From NCBI GenBank assembly GCA_963678705.1, contig OY783219.1:2604001-2668000 (forward strand): a DNA stretch of 64,000 bases, written 5' to 3'. Shown in pieces: positions 20,096 to 33,905 of this stretch (the stretch's first letter is position 1; each line of letters opens with the position of its first letter). The notes below the pieces were generated by a model that saw nothing but the letters and a program-made list of their open reading frames with translations, made no database searches and was not told where the DNA came from. Both the position numbers and the translations under genes were made by a program. Origin of the DNA: Panorpa germanica (lineage: Eukaryota; Arthropoda; Insecta; Mecoptera; Panorpidae).

Positions 20096-23000
20096 TAAAG
20101 AATATAAGTTTGTTAAAGACCTCATAAGCAATATTATATCTTATATTTAAAAAATGTTAATAGTATTACGACCGCTGTAAAGAAATTGTTGTATTACAAA
20201 TCTTAATACCCTAAGAATTGCCTGTAATCAGGAATATTACGGTTTTGTTAGAAGGAAGTCAACGCTCGACTTAAAATGACTTTAAACCACATTGCTTCCG
20301 TATCCTCATAGACCACGAAGGAAGTCTTATAAAGTATAAAAGATGACATCTGGAAATGTACTATATATTTATATAAAACATGAAGTCACATATATAACAT
20401 GGATTTAATATCATTTTATGTAAGAGTAGCTTACTATGAGTATAATATTTCATGTAATTCTATTTACCTAACACTTTAAAACACGGTTTAAAACAGTTGT
20501 TTTGTAATACTTTGTATTACCTTGCAAACGCTTTAAAACTGACAAAAGAATTACTTAAACTCACTTATAGTCCATTTTTATATATGTGAGCGAGAGAACT
20601 GTTTTAAAACGTTTTACAAGAGGACCCAATTTCAATTCCGCTATGAGAAACATGAATTTTAATTATTAGTTCATATTCAAAGAGATTCTAGGTATTATGT
20701 TAAGCGTAAAAGAAAGAAGAAGACCATGCGAATATACCTGCATAACACTGTTCACTGTTTTACAACATCTCCAATGAGGAGAAAGGAATTTTCAATAAAA
20801 CCAATAAAACTAGAACAATGGAGATTCAAAGCTTATAATCAATATTTCATCATTCTCGTCCTGGTCCTGGTCCTGCTCCTCACTTCATCTCTCCACTCGT
20901 TCCTCTCCTCTAGTCTCGTCTCGTTGAAGCTTCAATCTTTCCGCAGAGCTTGGAGCTTTATTCAAAAGCTTTATTTATTATTTTTTAACATCATCATTAA
21001 TAACCTGTCATTTTGTTTTTGTGAAGCCATTTGTTTATTTTTCTATTGAACAGGTTTTTAATTTTTGTTTTATTGAAAAAAAAAAGAAATTAATATTGAT
21101 TACATCCCTAATGCGTGGATTTAATGTTTCATATTTAATGTACACCCTCTATAACGCGAGTTCCACCAGTGCGGATTCATGTAACACGATACAAATATTA
21201 CCGCGACTTGTTTTTCTTTAAAAAACATAGACAAATACGTCATAATTTTACCTTTAAATATTTCCATTAACTAAAAATTTATCTCAAAGTTTATCCAGAC
21301 ATAGATCGCCATTTGCTCTCATCTGTGTGCTTCCTATAGCATGGGTATCTTTATCATCCTACCTTCCACTCCTTCAGGAAGGGTGGTTTAACCCTCCCTC
21401 CCCTATATCTATCTCCTTGCACTCGGCATAAAGAATGAAACATTCAAATCACCACCCGCAAGAAGTTCGGGGTTCTCTTGTTACGGTTTCGCTCCCTAGA
21501 ATACACGGCCATTTCTTAAGGGACAGTTTTCCACCCTAACCTCTCTTGAACCACCACCAAATATAAATACCGTGGGACAGGTCCTGTTGTATAACCAAAT
21601 ATATCAAAAGATGGCATCAGTCAAACTGGCAGGAAAATAAATAACAATTTAGTATCTAAAACTATTTAGAATATATGTTATATATATTCTAAATTTTAGT
21701 TATTACTTTTTATAGCTTTTGGATCTAATTGTGTTCTCCAATGTATTGCAAAACAAACATTTTCAAATTAATAAACCAATTTTTGATTTTCATTTTGCCC
21801 GTATTTTTTCTAGTCATGAATTTAAATGGTAATTCTTTTACTTGATAAACGTTAGAATAATTTCTGTCCAATAATTAATTTGCTCATTATCATATACTTA
21901 ACAATGCACCTTCATTAATGCCATGATTAATCCCCTGCCGTTCCCGTACCCCTCTCCCAACCTTCCTTCGTGAGTATTCAAATTAGGTTCATAAAGAAAG
22001 AAATCTCACAATGAAGTAATAAGGAATAAAATAAAATCTAATAAATAATTTAATGGATAAGTTAGAAAATATCTTTTAATTTTATTGTCAATATAATTTA
22101 ATGTGGCTATAATTTGAATAACTACCCCCCTCTCGTTCCTCTTCCTGCACCTCTTACTCCCGCGGAGTTGGTGTGTTTTTGACATGAACAGGTTTCACTG
22201 CGTAACACAGTTGGGGATAATTTAAACGGGCTATAAAAATATTAAGTGTATTAAAAATTTGACCAGGCTGTGTCACGGAGAGTTCTCGATCTTTGTTATG
22301 TACGGGGTGTTAGGTAATTTGATGTCAGGTAATTTGATGTCAATCTTGATAAAGGGGATAATTTTACCTTCTCCTAGAAATATAATGAATGAAACTGGAA
22401 AATTTTGGTAAATTTTGATGGATATCCCAGGCCTAATTAATGAATTAAAGGTCCATAATCTACACGTGTAACGATTGTAATTCCCTTCTTCGTAGTTCCC
22501 TTTCTCCTCCTTCTCAACAATTCCTCCAGCCACCTTCTTCCTGTATATTCCTTTCACTGTCCACTTACACTCAAATTCCTTCCCAAATGTTCCAGCTTTT
22601 CGTCCGCTTTGTATAAATAAATAGTATAGATACCCTCGCCTATAATCAATGCCTTTTTTTGTATGTAATTCCATGTGAAATCAGCGTTAAATTTGAACCC
22701 GGATAACACCGGACATTTTTATGAAAATGGTTTAAGCAGACGCTACAATCTACAAAGTTTTTCAATTTATATTTTCAATAGAATAAGCTAAGAAATAAGA
22801 AAAGCAATTGGAAAAAGAAAACAAATTAAAATTCAGCTTTTGATTCATGATGTATCATCAGACTATGAATGTACTTTGAGGGGCGGATGCGCAGGGGGAT
22901 GTGGATGTTCAGGTTTTTGTTCAATCTAATGTAGCATACGAGCACAAGCAGGAAACGAAGATCTAATCTTCTCTGATGAGAGTAGGAGATGAGGTGGAAG

Positions 23001-23460
23001 CGAAGGGAGAACCGGGTGATGCAAGGGTAATCTTCTTTTCTTTGGTCCATTTCATTCATTTTTATTTCTTTCAATTATAAGCATATACATTTACATACCG
23101 AGATTCATCAAACTGATAATTAATACAAAATCTTACATACAGTTAAGACTCCCTATTACATCGATGGGTAGTGTTCAACTTGTTAATTAGAAGAACAAAA
23201 GCTTCAAAAGCTCTAAACAATATTTTACTTGGCCATGTTGTCATCTCGTTCTATCCCACTTCAGAACGTACCTTTAATTAGTACCAATTCATAAGCTCGT
23301 ACGTATTTCAGAGTAGACTTCATATATATTCACAATAGGGGTGCTTCACTGTATATTTAATATTAGAAGACTTTCATTATTTTTTGTGATTCTTTCCTTT
23401 TAAGCAAAAAGGAATTCTTATTATATTGCCAAGAGGATCACAGTACAGTACAAGAGATGG
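20096..23460. other. No gene seen
   Basis: Contains a TCCTGG hexamer run (20858-20880), the AT palindrome listed separately, and unsupported small frames. One of these (22273-22674, minus, 133 codons) has a purine-rich middle that might be a very worn LINE piece. Confidence 0.4.
21655..21703. repeat. AT-rich palindrome
   Basis: ACTATTTAGAATATATG and its near-perfect inverted copy (ATATATTCTAAATTTTAGT) form a stem of about 20 bp with a tiny loop. Function unknown. Confidence 0.5.
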
Positions 23461-23482
23461 GGAGAGAGAGAGAGAGAGAGAG
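23461..23482. repeat. (GA)n microsatellite
   Basis: A short pure GA run of about 11 units. Confidence 0.85.
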
Positions 23483-23746
23483 GGGCTAGTGAGTGGTATG
23501 GTTAAGAGGTGAAAGGAAGAAGGGTAATGTATATTATTATAAAACAAGCATAATAATTATCTGAAGAGTTTTGTTCAGGAGTAGGTTTTTAGCGTTAAGG
23601 TTTAGGTTTTAGGTTTAAGCTTAGGGGAAAATAATTTACTATTAAAAGTAAATTGCCCTTATCTGAAGTATTTTATCTAAGCTATTTATCCAGTATTTAC
23701 ATAACAAGACGCTCAGATACAAAGCGTACAGGTATTAAGATAACAC

Positions 23747-23795
23747 GACGCCAACGCCGATGCCGACACCGACGCCGACCCTGACACCGATGTCA
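23747..23795. repeat. GACGCC-type hexamer array
   Basis: Eight imperfect hexamers of the form GACGCC/AACGCC/GATGCC/GACACC in a GC-poor background. Confidence 0.75.
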
Positions 23796-24869
23796 GGTAA
23801 CATTAAAGGGCGGAGGAAGGAATAAAATAAAGAAAGAAGGAGAAATACACCCTCAGGGGAGGGCTAGTGTAAATGAAATCATCTAGATAATTAGGCCATG
23901 AAATTACGCCCGATATTCTCATTAATTTATTAGAAAAAGCTTAGAAAATTCACTTTTAGTCTATGCACGACTATCCAGAAATGTGGCTCTAAATAAATCA
24001 GTTAAGGTAGTTGTTAACAGGATGCATTAAATGTAGCTTGATTAAATACAAATCATATGATTATAATTATTATATAATTTATCAATTGAAAATTTTGTAA
24101 TATTAACACGGGTTCTTATGGAGAATATAAATTTTTATTTAAATTCCAATTATCATGTTGTTACCAAGCTATTATAATTCAAAATATGAATTTTCCCATT
24201 AACTCGAACAGTAGTGGTGATATGGCAACAGCGCTTTCATATTGCTACTGAATAAGCGCGGTATTTGGTTATGCCCACAATGTGTTACAACGATTAACAT
24301 TCAGCGCTGTTGCCACGTTTATTTCTGCATTACTAAGGATGTTTGTTTACAAATACATATAGATGCTATTTGGATGTGTGTGAGAGTAGTAAGCTATGAA
24401 AATTGTCGCTCCATGTTTATAAATAACCAACCATTTCTGCATTTGAAATTCTCAACCAAATATCATCCCACTAAATTACTTCAATGTCTTGAACTTTTTT
24501 GAATAAGTTTCTTTAACAATGAGATAAATTATTTAAATCATCAATCTCTTATTCGTAAACTTTTTATTTATATTCTTTATTCAGATATGCAAATCATTTG
24601 TTTGATAACGATCACACAACTACAACACAGCCGCAGATGCTGACTTGAAGTTCGATTGGCTTTGGGATATTTTAAACAATTACTAGATTTTAAATGGCTG
24701 CATGTTTTGATCAGTTTTAGATAAGACTTGGTTCTGGAATACTTTTACAATGCGGTGGTCTTCTTAGAGTTTAATTAATTGTATTCATTTTTGATAAAGG
24801 ATAACTATTTCGGCTGAAATTAGGAAATGCAATAATGCCCAAAGGTGGTAACACTACATTGATTGTCAA

Positions 24870-25100
24870 TATGTCTCTGTCAAAGTATAATATCCTTATT
24901 TTCGTGATCTGGCTCCATGTGCCTTTTACCTGTTCCTCAAAGTTAAACCTGCCTTAAAGGGAACACAATGTCACACCGTTGAAGGCGTGAAAGGGAAAAC
25001 GGCTCGCATCATGACTAGCTCACAGAAGAAGAGTTCTACCACTGTTTTCAATAATGGAAAATTCGCATGGAGCTGTGTTATGATAGGAGAGGGGTGTAAA
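24870..25100 (+). mobile_element. Mariner transposase C-terminal relic
   Basis: Peptides across shifting frames match mariner: a degraded DLAPCAFYLFLKVKPALKGT equivalent at 24905-24965, EEEFYHCF at 25025-25045, a stop, then WKIRMELCYDRRGV at 25048-25088. It belongs to the same family as the relic at 15475 but lacks the LINE insertion, so it shows the empty insertion site. It is degraded by several stops and frame changes and lacks the N-terminal half. Confidence 0.65.
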
Positions 25101-25158
25101 TTTGAAAAGTTTTACAGCATTAGTCTCGTCATCATCATCTAATGTACGAGTATTATCA

Positions 25159-25205
25159 GATTTCTAAATGTTTATTAAAGTAGAAGCTACCTCAATTATT
25201 TCCAT
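25159..25205. repeat. MITE E, short fragment
   Basis: TAAATGTTTATTAAAGTAGA followed by AGCTACCTC matches the inverted end of the element at 43967-44192. Confidence 0.3.
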
Positions 25206-27559
25206 GGAGTGTACTTTAACGTCTACAGTTTTATTTTTATTGTGGACAGGTGCAACGATTTTAAGCGTTTTTATTGGTAGCACTGAGTGACTCCCCGCGC
25301 AACACTTGAATTTTTAAGTTCTCTTCAGCGAACTAGCAAAACAGCTCGTTTGCTTTTTTTTAAACATAACTGCATTTACGTACGACGACTGCCTGGAGAC
25401 ATGGGCGCATTCATAATGCGATTTAATCATTTTATAAAAATAAAAATAAAATGCATTTACAAAATACAATGCAGCTAAAATATTGCTACGATGCGATGGT
25501 TCCACAGAGTTCTAAAAATGTTTGAGTTGTTTTTTTCTTTGTGCTGGTTTTAACTTTCCTTTTTTATAATTTATTTCTTTTATGTGAACAATTATTATAT
25601 TATTTGAAACATGGTAATTTTAGCTTCTAAATTCTCTAATATTTAATGCTGCAAATAAACTATTAATATCATAAATGTGAACAAAGATAAATAACATCGC
25701 CTACTTATTAGTCTATGAATTTTAATACGTGTTTTGTGACGTGGCTAAAAATTAAGCGGATAAATGGAAATTCAAATTTTAAATCAACTCTTAGACTAAC
25801 TAAATTATACTGGAAACCTTTTGAAAACACCACTTTGCAGTTCAGATTGAAAGAGGCACTAAGAGGCGAAAGATTTAAAGACAACGTCCGTGCTAGTGGC
25901 ACAGCCACCTTTTTTGCAAGGAGGAATCAAAGAGCTGCTGAAGAAAAACCACCACTACAAATCACAATTTTTCTTCCTTCCATTCCTTCATGCTTTAATC
26001 CATGTTCTTCTAACAAATTTCGCCTAATTTAACTCTTCAATAAAGTTCAGTTCACAGTTTTACATATTTAATGCAAGTAGTTGATTAAAAACCATTTCAT
26101 TTTAAGACCTGTTGTAAACGCACAAATTGCCCATATGGGGCCCATCCTTGTGGTACAAGAATATTAAAAAAAATACGGCGCCTAAATATTAAACGGTCGT
26201 GAAACAACATTTTAGTTAATTAAAATGAACAATAAACCGGCTATAAAGATCACGTTGATTAATTAGCGAACTTTCACAAGGAGTAAAAAGAAATCTTGCT
26301 ATGTTTAATGTAGAATTCTTTCTTAAGAAAGCTGAAAGGAGCGAATAAATAGGTGCATAGTCTGTTCTTACGCATCTTGTTATAAAAATGATAATTTGGG
26401 TAACCTAGGTTCTTTCTTTTTCTAAGAAATACAATTGCCTTGTTTTCTTAGACTTTGTCGAATGTCTTTTTAGAGAGTGTTGTCTTACTGTTTCTTCATC
26501 CTAATCTAATCAGTGTTTTCTTAAACTTGCTGTCCTTTTAGTTAGGAGCCATCCATTAATTACGCCATTAGTCTAAAACAAATTCGTTTTTCAAATGCTT
26601 GGCATCACAATCATGAAATTCATCTGACGATTTTATGGATGACCCCTTAGGTGAATTCCAGTTCGTAATTAGTGATTAAATTTTCTTAATTTATTGTTAA
26701 AAAATAGTATCATTAATTTTCTGTTTTTACCTACTTGTATCGCTTCTCTTTGGCTTTGGGTTTATAAGATCTGAGTGCAAAACTTCATAGAGACAAATTA
26801 TTATCACTTGATGCTTGCATTGCAGATTCCTTCTTCTTATTTGATCAATACTTAAGGACGAAACCCGCAAGTATATATTTCACCGTTTTTAACAAATATT
26901 TTGAATACTGTTTTTAGTTAGTTTATTAATTATTAACAAGAAGATGAACCATAAACAAAGCTCATATAATTTATAGTTAGTATTTTAATAAACAATGCAG
27001 AAAATGCTTTTGTTAATTTAAAGTTTAAACTAATTTCACAGGATGCACCGTGAAATACTCTTGAGTTTACCCACCACCCCTTCCCTTCATCTCCCCACGT
27101 CCCCCTCATCCTAGATACCTATTTCAATTTATATAATGTGGTGGCGAAAGTTTTCGAAGTTCACTTTAAAATGTTTGGCGCAGTTTTCAGTTTGTATCCG
27201 TCGTACGAGTGTATATTCACCGGCTGCATTAATATGTGCATTAGTTATGTGTGTTTGCTATATTTTATATGAAAATGAGGTTATTTAATACAGTGGCGGC
27301 GAAGGGCTCGCTGAATTAGAGGAATAAATATTAAAAAAGAAGTTTCCCGAGTCTTTATTTAATATCAGTCTATTTCCGAAGCTAAATCCTATCACTAACG
27401 ACTTATTTATGGTGTTGTGGCCCCAAATACATGGGTTACATCGTTGCCTTATGAGTTACATGAATATGAACACATAATCAAACCATTTGTAATAACAACC
27501 AAACTAATTTTATACATACTGTTAGAATGCGTTTAGTCTGTAGTAGCTGGCAATTTTGG
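25206..27559. other. No gene seen
   Basis: AT-rich. A 105-codon plus frame at 25715-26032 has no recognisable family. A pyrimidine-rich tract lies at 27065-27115. Confidence 0.4.
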
Positions 27560-27795
27560 AAGGCATATTTATTCATGTATATCAAATATAGATGGCGCCA
27601 CTATTGAGAAATATGTTTTTTAGATAGTACCAACCTTCAAGCGATATTATTCGTGAAAATTTCATGATATTCCGTCCATTTTGTTACGAGTTACAGTGGT
27701 TTTGGTGACGCTACTTTTTAATTTTCAAAATACAGAAAAATCTGAATTTCGTGTGTTGATAAAGCATTGATTTTTAATGTAAAACAGACCATGTT
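27560..27795 (+). mobile_element. Mariner-derived short element, copy 2
   Basis: The left end has GATGGCGCCACTATTGAGAA, matching the inverted end of copy 1, then TTAGATAGTACCAACCTTCA, the 5' untranslated stretch and the first transposase codons (SEFRVLIKH-like, ATCTGAATTTCGTGTGTTGA). The element stops soon after. The right end is not recognised. Confidence 0.55.
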
Positions 27796-28984
27796 ATTCG
27801 GACCCCTGGACACCACTGATGCCTACACAAATCGTGAAATGAACTGCACATTTAAAATACGCTTATTAAAACTTATATGAGTGCAATGAATATGTAAATA
27901 TTTTAGTGTTTGTTTTAATATGGTAAAATGAACGAACACAAATGTGCTAATAGAACCGGCTGAGTTCATTTTATACTCATACAAGTATTTGTTTTGTATT
28001 AAAATGCAAATAAAGTGTTGTAATTGCCCAGCACTGAGCCTCTTCACCCCGTTCCGGCCCCCTTTTCCCACAGGTATACAACTCAGACTGTAAATAATGA
28101 CCTGAAGGCGTCGACGGATAGGAAACATACAAATATGTATATAACTCGTAAATTTATGGTCAGAATGTCGTGAAATTTAGGTCACCTATCGTTTAAAGAT
28201 TGCTTCAACCTAAAAATCATATAAATTTGTTAATAGTCCTACGAGATTTGAGTGATGTGTAACATTTTGAATCTTATTCCATCATTGAAGTCCACTTTAC
28301 AGATGATTTTCATAAAGTTATGACAATCTTAACTAAGGGGTATACAATCATATTAATTTATTGTCTCAGTTGGTCATATTTTTTATCCAAACAACTATAA
28401 ATTGAACCACCGAGGGGTAAGGAAAGGGGGAGCCATGAATAGGGGATGACGATAGTGTAAATGTTGATTAAATAGGGGTTCATTAATAAATCATATATCA
28501 AAAGCATCTGTGATTTCGTTGCTGCCACTAGAAATAATAGATATTCTAGAGATTTATTGTTTTATAAGATAATTGGGTGTAATATTTAATATTGATTGTT
28601 TATTGTGAAAACTACTTCAATTATGATTGTTAGAAATAACGATACACACTGAAAACACGACTGTTTTAAAGCGAAATTGAATTTTTGTACAAAGACAAAG
28701 ACAACAACAAATAAACACATTGAACAAAGAGAGACAACGCTTACAATTTTCTGGCAATATTAAATTTATGATTATACAATGTGTCAGTAAAATGAATTGC
28801 AATCAGTAACCAGTTGAATGAAACAACCTAACCCAGAAAATGTACTACTGGTTGGCAATTGATAAGAAATTATTTTGCTGGTAACATTCAAACTTGTTAG
28901 GTTGTTGCAAACTAATTTCAAGGTTCTGATATAGAAAATTGTGGACAAGAAGGATGCTGAAGTACCTGGAGAAACAGGGAGAGA

Positions 28985-29215
28985 AAGAAATGAGAATGTT
29001 TGCAAGGTTTAGATTAGGAAACGATGAAAGAGGAAACAGGTATTAGTGAAAGAAGACTAAAAAACATGTAAAATGTTTTGGAAGGTGTATGAAAAATTGG
29101 AGCACAATAGGAAAAAGCTTCATGAGAAAACGAGTGGATAATGCGTAAAAGAGATACTACAAGGAAAGAGGGAAGAGTATGGATAGAGGAAATAACGAAC
29201 AATACACGCGAGGAA
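28985..29215 (+). mobile_element. LINE 3'-end relic with ARFRLGN motif
   Basis: The plus strand reads RMFARFRLGNDERGNRY, then a stop, at 28990-29045. This is a clear match to the polymerase C-terminal segment ARFRLGNE-R--RYW common in insect jockey/CR1-like LINEs. Downstream codons continue purine-rich to about 29210 with EGRVWIEEI. The frame is broken by several stops. Confidence 0.6.
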
Positions 29216-29879
29216 AATAGCTTTTAATTAGATTTTGTTTGTAAATTCTTAAACATCAATTACCTTTAAGCTAAGTGTACAAAGGATTTATTGGCAGGTA
29301 AAACAAATATAGATAATTGTAAGGCAGTGCAAGTTCACTTGCTAGCTTACTACAACCTAATTAAAGCGTTACATTTTCTGCATCATATGAATAAATATTA
29401 AAATATACGTATTTTCCAAAAAAGCACTTTTAATATCTCTCTTAAAAGTGAGACAATGAAGGAACAACTAATTTTTCTGTTACGAAAATCCTTCATTCAC
29501 TGCATCCAGACTGTTTTTGTTTTCATTTTCCATTTCCCATTTCCCAAGCACTGAATCATACTCGCAATATGTTTACTTAAGTTTTCTGTAAATATTAGGA
29601 CTATACAAAGATCGTCCATTTCATGGAAAATGGAAAATGTTCAGCCTAAGCAAATAAACTAGCACAACGTTACGTTCAGTCACGTTGTTATTTATGAACG
29701 TTAAATTTTATAAGAGATTTTCTTTGCCTTTATTCTTAGTAAACTTGGAAAAATATTAAAATAGTATACGAGGAAGAAAACTAACAGATAGTGTTTATGC
29801 GCTGGTCAATTTAATGTGCTAATTAAGCAATACTCGTATGCAGTTTTATGCGGTATTTAATTCTTAGTTACTAACGTAC

Positions 29880-29985
29880 ACTTGGCGAAAGGCTAAGTGC
29901 ACTACCCGCAATGGACGGCGCTGGTCCAATAATTTCTCAGTACCGTGTACCATTGGTTCAATTCCCATCCCTTCTTTCAATTCAC
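29880..29985 (+). mobile_element. tRNA-derived SINE head (probable)
   Basis: A B box, TTGGTTCAATTCCCATCCC, lies at 29952-29970, with an A-box-like GGCTAAGTGCACTACCCG at 29891-29908. The spacing fits a tRNA-derived promoter with an enlarged variable region. No other full copy occurs in this window. Confidence 0.35.
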
Positions 29986-31159
29986 TTGCTCTGTACATAA
30001 TACAACAATGTACCACTACATATACGACCAGTAGTGGGAGTTTTCTGCAGGCTTGAAGAAAACGACTGAGGTGGGGGGAGAGGGGTAAGGTGGAGGGGAT
30101 GCTATAAACGTTTTACGAGTGATTTTAATTGTAGCAATTTGTCATAGTGTCTTACGCGATCTCGTACACTCTATTTAAATTATTGCGGATGGAATTAATT
30201 AGCACTCTTCTTTTTTAAAGTTTTCTGAGAATAGAAAAGTGGCTGTAGGTTAATATGGACATGCTACTTTTTTTTATTAAAGGTGTCAAAAGATTACAAA
30301 TGACTTTCTGTGAGGTGTTGGGCCTGTATGTGTGATCACTTTTCACACTGATTAAGTTCCTTAAGAGAATGGAAGAGAAACAACAACAAATATTTAAGTT
30401 ATATAACTAAAAATAAAGAGGTGCTGGAATTAGTTAAGAAACAGATGAATGATCCTTGTTAAATTTCGTGTGAGCCATTTGCTGTCTTCTTCTTGAAAAT
30501 GCTATGTAAACTAGTCCGTTGAATTTTTTTAAAAAATTGTTGCTGTATCCGGTAGAGTAGATCTTCCGATTACTTTTGAAAAATAATTTCAGTTAAATGG
30601 CTGGCGTGCTATTTTGGCAGCGGCCCATTTTCTTAACATAATTTTATAGTACAATATCTTATGTAAATTTATAAATGGTTAATCTAGCATAACTTTAATT
30701 GACCTTTTAATGACTAACGACTAATAAACTAATTAAAAATAATTAATAAAGAAGTATCAGACGATTATTTACTAAGTTTTAAGGCAGCATTGTGTGAAGT
30801 ACTAAAGCGCCATCCTCTTCTAGATTTCAAGAGAACAAAATGCGATTATAATAATAAGCCCTTCTTGTACGAATCGTAATTTAAGCGAACAATTATTTTA
30901 CAAGAGTTTTTCATCAATTAACAGGTACTACTACTAGCAGTCTGTTTCCTCACAAAGTAGTTAATCGCCTTACAAGAGAATCGCTTGAGCCAAAACTTGG
31001 AAACTCCACTTGGAAGTTATAGGTAAAGCAACGAGAGAAAAAATGTTAAATTTGTTTGAAGCTAATAACTAATAAAAAATTAGGTTTTATGTTATTTAAA
31101 TTTGCGTATTTTTCGATTTTTGAATTAGATGTGATCTTTGTCAAGCATGCCTTACGCCC

Positions 31160-31260
31160 AATAAGGTGCTGATAGAGTAAGTAACGCAATTGCCTCATGA
31201 GGACCTTAGCGGGAATACCTAATAGGGTTGAATCCCGGAACACTTATATTAATACCTATG
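31160..31260 (+). mobile_element. tRNA-derived SINE head (probable)
   Basis: The string AAGGTGCTGATAGAGTAAGT is followed about 60 bp later by AGGGTTGAATCCCGGAACAC, a near-consensus B box inside a T-arm-like stem. The region cannot be folded into a canonical tRNA, so a SINE or tRNA relic is more likely. Confidence 0.4.
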
Positions 31261-31367
31261 TATATTTCAAGCCCCAATTGTAAAAATAGCGAGAGAAAAT
31301 TTAAATTTAGTTTCAGCACTTTAAATTTCATTGATGAACATTATTTTAACTGTGACACTTTATCCGC

Positions 31368-31475
31368 CTTACAAATAAACCTGTTATAACATTTGTACAA
31401 GGTATAAACCCCGTCCGGGCAGGATTATTATCAGTTTACACCTGGTATAAATTTTATAACAGGTTTATTTTGAAG
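31368..31475. repeat. Palindromic MITE, copy 2 (reverse orientation)
   Basis: It has the same terminal inverted repeats as the unit at 15353-15461 (CTTACAAATAAACCTGTTAT / ATAACAGGTTTATTTTGAAG). The asymmetric centre (CCCGTCCGGGC) aligns with copy 1 only after reverse complementation, so this copy is inverted relative to it. Confidence 0.65.
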
Positions 31476-32226
31476 CCGTATATGTATACGTAGATCAATT
31501 GTGAGTAAGGTCACTAATACTTTTATGTTTCACAACACGGAGTCCGACTTCTAAATTGTAAATCAATTATAATTTCAGCACACTAAGGCCATCTATGTGT
31601 AACTATAGATAACGAGTTTCAACTATCTATTAATGTTGTTTGTAGTAGATACTCACAAAGAGATAAAATATAATCTCTCTCAAAAATGTCATCATCAGAC
31701 AGTTCAAATTATAAAACCCCCATAGTTCTTGAGGTTCTTCCTATCCTTCTTAACCTACGCCCTCCACCCTCCCCTCTTCCAACAAGACATCGGAATGTAT
31801 TCAGATATTTAATTTACACAATAAATTAATTGGTGTGGAATTAATATCAGTAACTTTGTGAGTTCTGGCGTTTGAAGTGAGGAGGGTGAGAAAGTGGGGT
31901 TGTTAACTATGGAGAGGGTGCGTTCGAGTAGTGGTGGAGACCGTTTAAAAGTTAAACTTTTGCTTTGTTATGTGATTTAAACTTTCTTTTTACAGTTGCA
32001 TTGAAATCGAAATTTAAATTTCGCGCCATTTATTTTGTAAGGTTGGCATTGTTGCAATTAATAAATATGGACCACTTCACAAGTTTTTATTGGTATTAAT
32101 TCGCACTACTTGAGATCCGCGTTATAAAGGAGCTTCTGTAGTGATCAAATACATTTATTCCTCAAGTTGAACATTGTACGTTGTATCCACCCAGCTGTAA
32201 AGTGTTCGCTGTTACCAAGAAATTCC

Positions 32227-32286
32227 AACGTCAACGTCTGCGTCGTTCCCATCGTCAGCGCTAGCGTCAGCGTCAGCGTCGGCATC
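32227..32286. repeat. GTCAGC-type hexamer array
   Basis: Imperfect hexamers (GTCAGC, GTCAAC, GTCTGC, GTCGGC). Read on the other strand they are GACGCT/GACGTT, close to the array at 23747. Confidence 0.7.
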
Positions 32287-32679
32287 CCACCAGGCGTCAT
32301 GACGTTCTGGAGAGACAGTTTTAATTAAATTTTAGTGTTTATACAAGCAATTATAATGCATAATCTGATATGCTTTATACTTAACGTTTGGTTTAAGGTG
32401 CTTTCCTGTTCTCCTATTGATGGGTGGTGTTAGAGGAATGGGAAGGGGTTATTTGTACAGCAATATGGTCGCTGCTGTTAAACGCCCTGTTGCTACAAAT
32501 TTTAGTGTTCCAATTGCAGTTAGCTGAATTACAAATACAGTGTTCTAATATTTTGTATCTGAATATAGATATAGGTATAAGCGTCCGAAGAAAATGTGAT
32601 AGAGGGTGCTGAATTTCTCTGGACTCTGGAGTAATTTCCTTCTTTGTCCCTACTAATGGTAACTCTCTCTATACTGCCA

Positions 32680-32805
32680 GGTCAGTAGCTCGACTAGCTT
32701 CGATCGATCATACGCTGTCATGACACAGGCGAGTTATTGTGCTATGAACTCGCATGTGAGGTACTGACCTCACTCGGTGCAAGTAGCTGGCCTCAGTAAT
32801 CTTCT
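32680..32805. repeat. Unclassified repeat D, copy 2
   Basis: It shares CGCTGTCATGACACAGGCGA and GAACTCGCATGTGAGG with 19895-20095. It is shorter and lacks the outer third of copy 1. Confidence 0.4.
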
Positions 32806-33189
32806 TTACATCCAAAGGTTTACAAATCTGTAGTTACAATTATAAATATTTGAGAATGTTTTGAAAACACTACTGTTACTAACAAACAGCGCCATTAAAT
32901 TTTATATTTAAATCAAAATATGTCATAATTTAATATCAACGGTTTTAATTATAAATAACTCCGCTAGGTGCGTTGTACGCGTTGTGCTGTTATTTGCATT
33001 TCTATCAAAACAACAATGGCGTATTTGTTATTTAATATCATTATTTACATATTTTGTAGGCAGTTTATTTATTCATTCTCGTAGTTTTGTAATATTTTTT
33101 CATTTCCAATATTCAATATTTTTTGAGCTGTGACAAAATTGTAAATAGAATTTGTTTAATTATTTTTAATTAATTAGATATTGCGCGTA

Positions 33190-33500
33190 TGAACTGGAGA
33201 TGGATAGAATGGCAGGAAAAAGAAAACGAAATCTGAAAGAAAGAAAGAATAGTGCAAAGATAATAGAGGAAGAGAAGGAGGTACAGGCAGAAAGGAAGGA
33301 GAAGCAGAAAACGGTGAGAAGGAAGGAGGTGTAGCGAACAGAAAGAGAGAAGGTCAAGAGAAGAAGAAGTAGAAAATAATTTTGGAAAGAGAAAGGTCTA
33401 AAATAGTTTCACTTTAATTTTAAGTAGAAATTCTATGAAATGTTTTAAGAAATATTAATGTAGATTGTAAAGCCGAAAGGCAAACAACTAATAATATAAA
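33190..33500 (+). mobile_element. LINE 3'-end relic with 3' untranslated tail
   Basis: This purine-rich stretch ends with GTAGATTGTAAAGCCGAAAG (33459-33478), which recurs at 55023-55042 and approximately near 43175. That word marks the common 3' untranslated end of this LINE family. The coding part is Lys/Glu-rich and short. Confidence 0.45.
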
Positions 33501-33846
33501 AAAAAGTAAATCGATTGACTATATTTTTACACAATTGTTACCTCCATTTTTTAAGTGGCATTCACACTGTTCTACTAGCAAACCACTTAAGGAGGGATTA
33601 TTTTTACGAACTTATTTCGATATTAACCGAAGTACATAAACAACAACAACAACCAGTCTTAACCAACGTGACGGCTGTGCAAATACTCTTATACTCGTAT
33701 ATATATTTGATTGAGTGGCACCTCGCCACGCAGACATCCATATCTAACACCAGCAAGCGAAATAGTGAAAAGAAACCTAACCAACCACTAGCCATCGAGA
33801 TCTGCAAATAAACAAAAGAAAAACAAATCAACAAAACTACTACTAG

Positions 33847-33905
33847 TACCGTACATACAAGTACAAACAAACAAACATATAAACAAACAAACAAACAAAC
33901 AAGAA
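33847..33905. repeat. (CAAA)n microsatellite
   Basis: Tetranucleotide run ACAAACAAACAAAC with a short interruption (CATATAAA). Confidence 0.85.

Noticed and set aside
31160-31245. Functional tRNA gene
   Set aside because: The T-arm-like end is good, but the 5' part does not pair into acceptor and anticodon stems. A SINE head is more likely.
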